Below are positions 56,301 through 64,000 of a stretch of DNA of 64,000 bases, piece after piece. Location: contig WWBZ02000073.1 of the NCBI GenBank assembly GCA_011503125.2, positions 2,418,001 through 2,482,000 of the forward strand. The letters are read 5' to 3'. The notes under the pieces are model-generated. The model had not been told where the DNA came from. It made no database searches and saw only the letters and a list, made by a program, of their open reading frames with translations. Position numbers and translations under genes: made by a program. Each line of letters opens with the position of its first letter. The first letter of the stretch is position 1. The stretch is from Botryosphaeria dothidea. Its lineage: Eukaryota; Ascomycota; Dothideomycetes; Botryosphaeriales; Botryosphaeriaceae.

Positions 56301-57797
56301 TCCCGTTACATCGTCTGTCGATCTTTCGAATGCAAATGGACCACGTTCTGCTCTTTTTTCTGCCTTTACCAATTGCATAACCCAAGAATTGATTCTCTGT
56401 CTGATGGCATCCTCCTACGGTCTCAGAGATTCTTTCTGAGTGGATTTACGCGCGTCGATCTTGAGCAACCCTTCCATCTTAATCAGCTGAAAGGCAGTAT
56501 CTGTGAGAAAGCCTCCAGAGAGGTATTTCAGTGTCTGGTTCATCATCTGGATAGGATGGCCAGAAGCCCAATAGTCCCCGCAAAATAGCCCATCGACCGT
56601 GAAGTTTTCTTCAGCAATATCGATGTGCCTGCGGCAAACGTCTGCAATCTTGTCGCAGAGTTTCCGTATCTGAGCGCAATGGAAATTATTGTTTTCTCTT
56701 TGCTCCTGCTCCTTTGCGTTCTGATGAGCTGGTTTTGTTTGAGTCTCTTTTTCGCTTCTGCTCGTTGGGCCATCCTGGCTTTTTTTTTCACCATAGGCCT
56801 TGCAATTGGAGACTTTTTCGTACAAAACCTCATGGACGAATAAGAGGAACTGGTATGCGAAACTGTATGATAATGAGTCAGCATGTGAAATTCAGTCATA
56901 TTGTATACTTACAAGCTTGCAGATGTCACGATACGATGACCTGACATGTCCCCACATGTTATAGCTATTCCATTGTAGTCCTTTCCGCCCTGTTTCCGAA
57001 CCACAGGAACACAACAGACAGAATATACTCCAAATTCCGGTGGACGACAAAGTTGAGTTTAGAGTGTTTCGAGAATAGATCGGCCTCAAATCCCGCCTCA
57101 AATCCTTCTCCTGAGAAGGCTTCCCGCATGCGCATCAGTCCAGAAGCGGGAATAAGCCAAGAACTCCATGCATCCGTGACAGACGCCTGAGGCCGGCTCT
57201 GCAGCCTATAGGCGAAAGTTATCTCCAAACTCTTGTCTTTGTTGAGTTTATTCCAGACCACTTTTTCCGCGTCTGGAATTCGGATACAACCCCAGTCCAG
57301 GTCCCGGAGAAAAAACTCCTCGTCAACCCTCCAATGCGGAACGCTTGACAAATCGGAGTCTTCTGGAGGCTCGCCGTCATAAAATGACTGGACAACATGA
57401 TGCTGAAATATTGTTCCATCGCAGGCGGAGTATTGCACCTTTACCGAATATTCGTCTCTGCAAAACGTGAAGCGTGGCCAGCGACCGCAGATGAGATTCA
57501 GTGCCTTTTATGGATGGTATCTCCGTTCTCACATGGGACTGAGCTAAGTATTGCGTGAAATCTTCAGAAGATTCGTCGGGTGGGGGCCGTGATGAATGAT
57601 CTGCTGGGGCTTTTTCTCATTAGGGAATAACTTGAGATACGATTGCTTGGGGACCCACGGTATATAGAATTCCACACTTGTTCTTCAGTGGGGTGTTTGT
57701 TGGATATTTCGGAAGTCTCTGACTGTGCGGCAGCTTCTTCGGATGAAAGATCCCCCATTTTCGGACATGTCCTTGCAATTTGTACCCGATGGCTCAT
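53314..57797 (-). pseudogene. large CorA-like membrane protein gene, several frame breaks
   Basis: A series of minus-strand exons in consistent order: about 56913-57510 (F-T-F-C-R-D-E-Y-S-V-K, two frames), 56849 down to about 56415, 56378-55917, 55916-55195, 55194-53753 and 53686-53314. Clear introns are 56850-56912 and 53687-53752. The last exon has two transmembrane helices (A-T-F-L-P-I-S-F-A-T-G-V and I-G-L-A-V-V-A-L-F-L), the layout of fungal CorA-like proteins; the G-M-N signature reads S-S-M-S. The long N-terminal region (R-D-L-D-W-G-C-I-R-I-P, N-P-L-K-C-A-L-A-L-A-M-S-S-E-G-W) is of the type seen in these fungal proteins. Breaks: TAG at 55917-55919, a shift at a T6 run near 55196, another near 56980; a TAG at 56415 could be intronic. 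Start is uncertain. Gene or recent pseudogene. Confidence 0.6.
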
Positions 57798-59260
57798 TCG
57801 AATGTCGGAATAGAGTCTCTGATGTAGTTTCCTCGACCAATTCGCACATTACGGTGACTTAATTGGATCCAAGATCAGCATTTCCAGATATGGCGTTGCT
57901 GGTTATACTGGATGACTGATCCGGTGGTTGCGACGGAGTCTCGGGCGTAATTTCTGGCATTTGAACGGTGATTGGACTAATTTCGGGTTGACAACCGGAA
58001 GACGTGAAGGTTCTATTTTGGTCCAGTAGAATCGAATCCTTAAGAAGGACGATGTGGCTTTAAAATGAGTAAAACTCAACAGCGCTACAGAACAGAGCCG
58101 CATCCCGAGAATGCGGCCAATGTGACTCACGTCAGCAGCGGGAATTGAATTTGGTTAGAAATTGCGACGAGTGTGGGTGAACAATGCTCTGATTCCCATG
58201 TTGATATCCTTATTCATTCAGCCTTGCAGCTCGGCATGCCCTGAATCGCCCCCACGCTGCTCGACAGGGCAACTGGCAGTTCAGCTTGACCAAATGCGCA
58301 TGGATCAGCCAGTCACGTCGATAAACCCGTAAATGAATTCACACAACAGGGCCAATACAAGAACAAGATCAAAGCGGATACTTGAGTTTCTGATACCGAA
58401 AATTGCTGCGGCTGGACTCAGTTGGGGCCATTTCACTGCCTTGGACTGTGCGTGCGGATAACTATTATCTGCTGGCTAATTGGTCAAGCTGATGGACTAA
58501 GTGGAAAAGATAGACCTTGTTCTTAGTAGATGGGAGAGTCAAGATCTTCAAAAAGACGCACTTTTGTGGCCTTTATCTTGCTGGCCGTCAACATTCAGGC
58601 GGCACTTGACCGTTATCCACTGTCGGAATTATCCGTCGGGCGTGTCCATCATTCGTATTGTCTCGTACGGAGCGCGCTTCATCCACACATGGCTTGGTGG
58701 ATGTGTCTTGTCGTGTAGGAGCCCCGCATTTATTGGATCTACCCGCTGATCACCAGAACAATGCAAGTAAAGAGTATAAGCTGCCCGTCCCCTCTTGCAA
58801 AGCTTCTTTTTACATTGAGACACAAAAGAAAAACTAGCAAAGTTCACGGAGAGCAAAACACCATGTGACATACAAATCATGGAAGTGAATATGTTCCCTG
58901 GGTGGGTGTGGAGACGTTCACGCCCTGGTCTCTAAAATAGAAAAAGCAAAACATCGGGTATTGGATTGTGAGAAGATCACGGAAGAAAACTTAACGATTG
59001 GCTTCGCTCATCCGAACACTGGACCCACTGCTTGGACCACTCTCAGAATAAACAAAAATTCCACGTATGAAAAAAGAAAAGGATAAGGAGCGGCTGCGCG
59101 GCTGAGAATCTAGGCAACAGACCTTGGGACTTGGAGTTGCACATTCGATAATTCTACGATAACATCCAACATCAAAAACATTAGAGAAATTATCATTCGG
59201 TGCTTCCATTCTAATCTTTGATCGTTCTGCCGACTGCCCTCCATCTGTGGAGTTTGATCA
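57798..59260. other. intergenic, no gene seen
   Basis: 1.46 kb between minus-strand genes. No recognisable protein pattern in either strand; it should hold the promoter of the CorA-like gene. Confidence 0.5.
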
Positions 59261-61166
59261 TTATTCCTTGCTCGTTACAGTCTCCCTCGGCTCCTTCTCG
59301 GACTCCGGACTGTATCCCTGAATCTCCTGAACTCCACCGTTGATCGGGATGACGTTCAGAGCCGCAGCTTCCTTCGGGGTGAAGGTGCCGTAGATATCTG
59401 ACTGGTCGTACTCTCCGTACCCTCCGTACGGAAACGCCTTGTTCAAAATGAAGAAGAGCGTGCCGCTGACGAAGAAACCTGCAGGATGTTAGCACTGTTC
59501 TTGTGGACCACTGAATCTTCAGGAAAACGTACCGACCAAGAAGGCCATGAAATAGAGCTCATACAAGGCCCTCGGCGCATTCCCCTTCTCCTGAACCGTC
59601 ACAACGAGGCCACCAATGGTAGGCGCCCACCCAGCAAGCCAGCAGGGGATGACCCGCCAGTTGAAGCCGTTCGTGAACCAGTAGTCCGTGTCATGCACGC
59701 GATACAGGTGACTAAGCTTGATGCGTCCGCGGCGCAGGATGTAGAAATCGCAGACCATAACACCCATGATGGGCGAGAGGAAGACGGAGAACGAACTCAG
59801 CACCGAGACGAACGTCGCAGCCTTGTTGATCAGCTGCCACGGCTGCACGATCCACACCGCAACGAACGTGACCATGGCGCCACGCTTGATGTCGATGTAC
59901 TTGGGGAACAGACCCGCCAGGTCGATGCCGCCGGCCACGGCGTTGCCGCACACGTTCTCGAACATGCCGGTCAGGGCGAAGCCGGCGGCGAGGAAGAACA
60001 CACCCGCTCTGGCCTTGGAGGAGCCGTGGCCCGAGTCCATCATGCGCATGAGCAGGTCCGGCGGGTTCCAGAAGACCTCGCCGTAGATCTTCTGGCAGGC
60101 GCTGGTGACGACCAGGCCGACGAGGCTGACGAGCGTGCCGGTGATCCAGGCGGACGTGATGGTGCCCGCGACGTAGTGCTTTGGGCCGCGGGCGTAGCGG
60201 GAGAAGTCGGAGCCGTTTGTGATGCCGGCCGCGATGCCGCCGATCATCTGGTTGATGCCGCGCATCATGAGCCAGGAAGTGTTCCAGGAGGAGGTTTCCG
60301 GGATCGTTTGTCCCTGGCTCCAGAGCGGGCCGACGCCCTTGGCGGTTGCGAGTGACCAGATCACTATGCATCATCAGTATTGGTAGTATCTGACATACGT
60401 CCTCATCACTTACGCATGCAAATCATTCCCAAACCACAGTAAATGGAAGTGATCTGGAACGGAAGCTTGAACTTCTCGGGTCGGACGAGGAGGAACGGGA
60501 AAGACAGGCACCAGAAGACGATAAATCCGACGAACTGGTAGGTGGTCGTAGGCATTGACGATGGCAAGGTGTTACTCATTGAAGCAAATGAGGGCCATAT
60601 TGCCGTGATGCAGACACTTGGCCTCGGTTAGCTTGGTGTATCTTGGTTAAGGCTTGAGGTCTACTCACGCAGTCAATCGCCCTCCGTTCCAGCATTGGAC
60701 GGCACACCAGATGAAGTTGAGCAGAATGCGCTGAAGCAGAGGAATGTAGCTGCCGCGCATGCCCCAAGTGTACCTGTTCTGAATGGTGAAGCCGATGTGC
60801 CATCGCAGACCGCACCAAGCAACCAAGGTGGAGAAGAAGCAAATCAAAGCTCTTCCGACGACAATGACGCATAGCGACTGCGGCACAGAGAGGCCATAGG
60901 CTAGAGTTGAGAGAATCAGCCTCTAGCTCTCGCATAAAGTGGAATAGGTGCTCACTCAGGAAAGTGTTGGGACTTTGCCAGTTGGAGACGTTCAGACTGT
61001 TGATGGTCCAGTAGCCGAAGAAATGGAACCAGCCCCAGGTTCTCCTCGACGGTGGCAGCGGAATCAAATCCCGATTCGACCAAGAGTTGGCCTCCTCATG
61101 CTCTTCTTCCTTCCCGCGGAGCTTCGCGCGCTCCTTGATTTCGCGGAAGCGTAGTTTTGTTGCCAT
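59261..61166 (-). CDS. NCS1-family nucleobase/allantoin/hydantoin permease
   Basis: Five exons: 60956-61166, 60669-60900, 60414-60616, 59533-60363 and 59261-59478, giving 564 aa with introns of 50-55 nt. About 12 membrane helices. Family marks: N-terminal S-N-R-D-L-I-P-L-P-P and T-W-G-W-F-H-F-F-G-Y-W, then G-I-A-A-G-I-T-N-G-S-D-F-S-R-Y-A in the centre and I-M-G-V-M-V-C-D-F-Y-I-L-R-R-G later. This matches the Fur-type branch of NCS1 (uracil, uridine, allantoin and related substrates), which also includes the bacterial hydantoin carrier Mhp1; the substrate cannot be read from sequence alone. The soluble tail ends E-T-V-T-S-K-E. It is divergent from the hydantoinase gene, which hints at hydantoin- or purine-derived substrates. 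Confidence 0.92.
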
Positions 61167-61991
61167 GGTGGGCAAGGACAGCAAAACAGACGGGCGAGAG
61201 CTGCGCGGCGTCCCAGGCTGGGATGCAGGCGGGTTTTACATGGTGTGCTATCGTGATAAGATGCTGGTCTGTGGCAAACACAACTGCCGCTAAACTCCAC
61301 GTGCTTGAGGCCTGAATGCCGGTGTCTGGTCTTATCGAGTGACAGGCGTGAGCATCGGTCTTGGCTATCGGGAGCAGTGGTGAATGGAGAGTGGGCGTCG
61401 AAGCCGAGCCGAAAAGGTAGTGAGATGCGTCGGCTACCCCTCATCAGGAGCCGCGACTGGCTGCGACCAGGGATCCAGGATGGACCAGGCTGATTTCCCC
61501 TCCGCATCAACTCAAATTCATGCTGGATATGCATGGCGGAAGGTGAATTCGGCGTGCGACTGTCGTGGGGAGTTTCTGTGCGCAATTTGCCCACACATGG
61601 CCGACATGAGCTCAGAAGGCGTGATGCCGCTTGATTCCCGCGTTCTCCGCCTGACTCGGCGCATTGGAAGGTCCATCCGCGCCCTTGTCAGAACGCATGC
61701 AAACGCGGGCGGTCACATCCGAAAGGATGGCGTTGAAGATAACGGCGTTGCTTGCGCCGGTCGGGGGAGAAGAAGCCGATCACCCCCGATCCCGCCCGCC
61801 CACCCTCGTCCCGTGACTTCCAACCTCACATCCCGCCGTCAGAACATGCCAGACTTCCTCTTATAGTATACGCTAGGAAGCTCCCAAAGCCATCGTAGCA
61901 CTCCGAGGAATAACCTTTCGGATCTTGTCAGGACATACGCACCCTCTCCGGGTAAGCCAACCGCGCAAACTCCGGAACCGGAGACATCACC
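61167..61991. promoter_or_regulatory. shared intergenic region of permease and hydantoinase genes
   Basis: 825 bp between divergent start codons. Several GATA/TATC sites are visible (for example CTTATCG near 61333 and GTTGAAGATAAC near 61732-61743), which would suit nitrogen regulation by GATA factors; this is suggestive only, since such sites are frequent by chance. Confidence 0.4.
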
Positions 61992-64000
61992 ATGGCTGTC
62001 AAGAGGCTGCGCGTTGGTATTGATGTTGGAGGGCGAGTAGCATCACTTCGAAAGACTTTCTGAAATCACAGAAGCGCTGACACGACGCCTTGAAGGACAA
62101 ACACCGATGGTGTCATCCTTGATCCTCTCCGAGCCTCGGAGCCAGACAAGGGAATCATTGCATGGTAATGGCATCCCGGCGCGAGAAATTCGAAGAGCAA
62201 GGACTGAACTATATCAAGGCACAAAGCTCCCACGACCACCAACCCCAGCCTTGGAATCAACGATGCGCTCATCTCCATGTTTGAGCAGTCCAAGATCAAT
62301 CCGGATGAGGTTGCCAGCGTGACGATTGGAACCACGGTAATCGGCTTCAGTCTTTATTTTACATGCTTTTACTGTCACTGCTCTGTTACTGAAATGTCTT
62401 TTATTGGAAGAACGAGATTACCTCATCACCTTCTCCTTTCACCCCCTCTCTCCTCCCTTTCAAATCCAGCTTCCCTCGACCTGACATCTCCTGTAGCACT
62501 TCGTCAACGCCGTCGTCGAGCGAGACGCCGCACGCCTCTCCCGCGTCGCCGTCATCCGCCTCTCCGGCCCCTTCGGCAAGCACGCCCCGCCCTGCGTCGA
62601 CTGGCCCGACGACCTGCGCTCGCTGATCCTCAGCCACTACGCGCTCGTCAAAGGCGGCCTCGAGGTCGACGGCCGGCCCATCTCCGACATCGACGAGGCC
62701 GAGATCCGCGACGTCTGCGCCGCCATCGCCGCCAAGAACATCGCCGCCGTCGTCGTCAACGGCATCTTCTCGCCCATCGACGTCGTCCACGACCAGGAGC
62801 CGCGCGCCGCCGCCATCGTCCGGTCTTGCTTGCCCAACGCCTCTGTCGTCCTGTCTCGGGAGGTTGCGCAGCTGGGGTTCTTGGAGCGCGAGAACGGCGC
62901 GATCTTGAATGCAGCGATTCTGGCTTTTGCGAGGCGCACTATCCGCTCCTTCCGCGAGCCGGTCAAGCGCCTTGGCCTCAAGTGTCCGGTTTTTGTGACG
63001 CAGAATGATGGCACGATCTTGAGTGGCGAAGCCGCGGCGAAGTTGCCGATCAGGACGTTCAGCAGCGGGCCGACCAACAGTATGAGAGGCGCAGCATTCC
63101 TGGTGGCTGGTGACCAGCAGGAGGGAAAGAAAGAGCCCATGATGGTGGTGGATGTAGGCGGGACGACGACGGATGTGGGCTTGTTACTGGCCAACGGTTT
63201 TCCGAGGCAGGCGGCGGCGTTCAGTGAGTTTGCGGGTGTGAGGATGAACTTCTCATGTCCGGATGTGAAAAGGTAAGTTTCTAGCTTCAGAATAGTTGTC
63301 GTTTTCATGTCGCAGCAAGCAGTGGTCTGGTTAACTTTACTGCTGTTCACCATGTTGGGCATTTTTCGACATTCCATCATTCCTTTGCGGGGACACCAAC
63401 ATACAACTCCCATCACTGCCCCTGAAATCTACACACATCACCTTTCCATCCCTTCCTTGGCTTCCTCTTGTCCCCTTCATCATCCCCACTACACCAGCTC
63501 GTCACCCTTCCTCCCCATCCTCAACCCGTCACTAACAACCCCCACAGCATCGGCCTCGGCGGCGGCTCCATCGTCCGCCGCCCCACCCCCCAAACCCTCA
63601 CCGTCGGCCCCGACAGCGTCGGCTACGCCATCCAAACGCAAGCCCTGACCTTCGGCGGCCCCACGCCCACCGCCACCGACGTGAGCACCTCCCACCCCCT
63701 CCTCTCCCTCCCCTCCAAAACAATAAATAAATCACTAAAGCACACCTCCAGTACACCGTCGCCAGCAACCCCTCCCTCGACATCGGCCCCCACGCCCTCA
63801 CCGTCCGCGCCTCCCTCCCGCCCGCCGACGTCGCGGCCTTCCAGCGCACCGTCAAGCGCACGCTCGAGTCCATCATCGACACGATGAAGACGTCGCCCCA
63901 GCCGGTGCCGGTGCTGCTGGTCGGCGGCGGCGCCGTCGTCGCGCCGGCCGCGCTGCGCGGGGCGTCGCGCGTGCTGCGGCCGCCGTTCGCGGGCGTGGCC
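61992..64000 (+). CDS. hydantoinase/oxoprolinase (HyuA-like), 3' end outside window
   Basis: Exons: 61992-62032, 62096-62164, 62219-62336, 62497-63272, 63548-63680 and 63752 onward. Introns are 63, 54, 160, 275 and 71 nt. The first has a GC donor (gcgagt) instead of GT, supported by the frame it restores (V-G-G-T-N-T-D-G-V-I-L-D). The ASKHA ATPase motifs are clear: I-D-V-G-G-T-N-T-D at the start and V-V-D-V-G-G-T-T-T-D-V-G about residue 320. H-F-V-N-A-V-V-E-R-D and the G-L-G-G-G-S block follow. The family hydrolyses hydantoins, N-methylhydantoin or 5-oxoproline with ATP. Fungal relatives of this type often continue into a DUF917 domain (recalled), which would lie beyond the window. Divergent from an NCS1 permease. 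Confidence 0.9.

Overview
This is a stretch of nuclear DNA from a filamentous ascomycete (Pezizomycotina, perhaps a Dothideomycete; the class is an inference). The evidence is short 45-160 nt spliceosomal introns with GT(RNGT) donors and CTRAY branch points, recognisable fungal orthologues (Fis1, Spc24, Erg5/CYP61), F-box/LRR genes, and repeats carrying the CpA-to-TpA signature of repeat-induced point mutation (RIP).

Layout. Positions 1 to about 18.7 kb are a gene-poor block of nested transposons. A Tad1-like LINE (minus strand, 1 to about 4.56 kb, open at the left edge) abuts the remains of a Crinkler-like/PD-(D/E)XK-type gene. That gene is split by a Ty1/copia element (4810-17488, target duplication TATAT). 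The copia element is itself interrupted by a chromodomain Ty3/gypsy element (5339-11719, duplication GAGGA) and by a 5'-truncated LINE copy (12273-13411, 14-bp duplication). All three insertions can be resolved from their duplications, and the broken host reading frame continues across the copia duplication.

From about 19 kb the window is mostly ordinary euchromatin: an F-box-like protein (19.1-20.8 kb), a mariner relic (21 kb), a RING-H2 E3 ligase (minus, 3 exons), FIS1 (minus, 4 exons, two of them 19 nt) divergent from SPC24 (plus, 3 exons), an F-box/LRR protein (minus), a small SMP/LEA-like protein, a secreted beta-lactamase-fold hydrolase (minus, 6 or more exons), ERG5/CYP61 (plus, 5 exons), an unrecognised 669-aa protein and a DSP-fold pseudophosphatase-like protein (both minus).

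A second accessory patch lies at 42.8-57.8 kb. It holds an unrecognised gene with a homopolymer frame break, a Tc1/mariner element with TIRs and TA duplication (44169-45511), a possible HET-domain C-terminal fragment, a small poly-Asp protein, a DUF7730/F-box-like protein, an AroM-family protein (bacterial-type, unusual for a fungus) and a large CorA-like membrane protein gene with several frame breaks. The right end has an NCS1 nucleobase/hydantoin-type permease (minus) divergent from a hydantoinase/oxoprolinase (HyuA-like) gene that runs off the window. This pair, perhaps with AroM about 7 kb away, looks like a small catabolic module. No tRNA, rRNA or CRISPR was seen.
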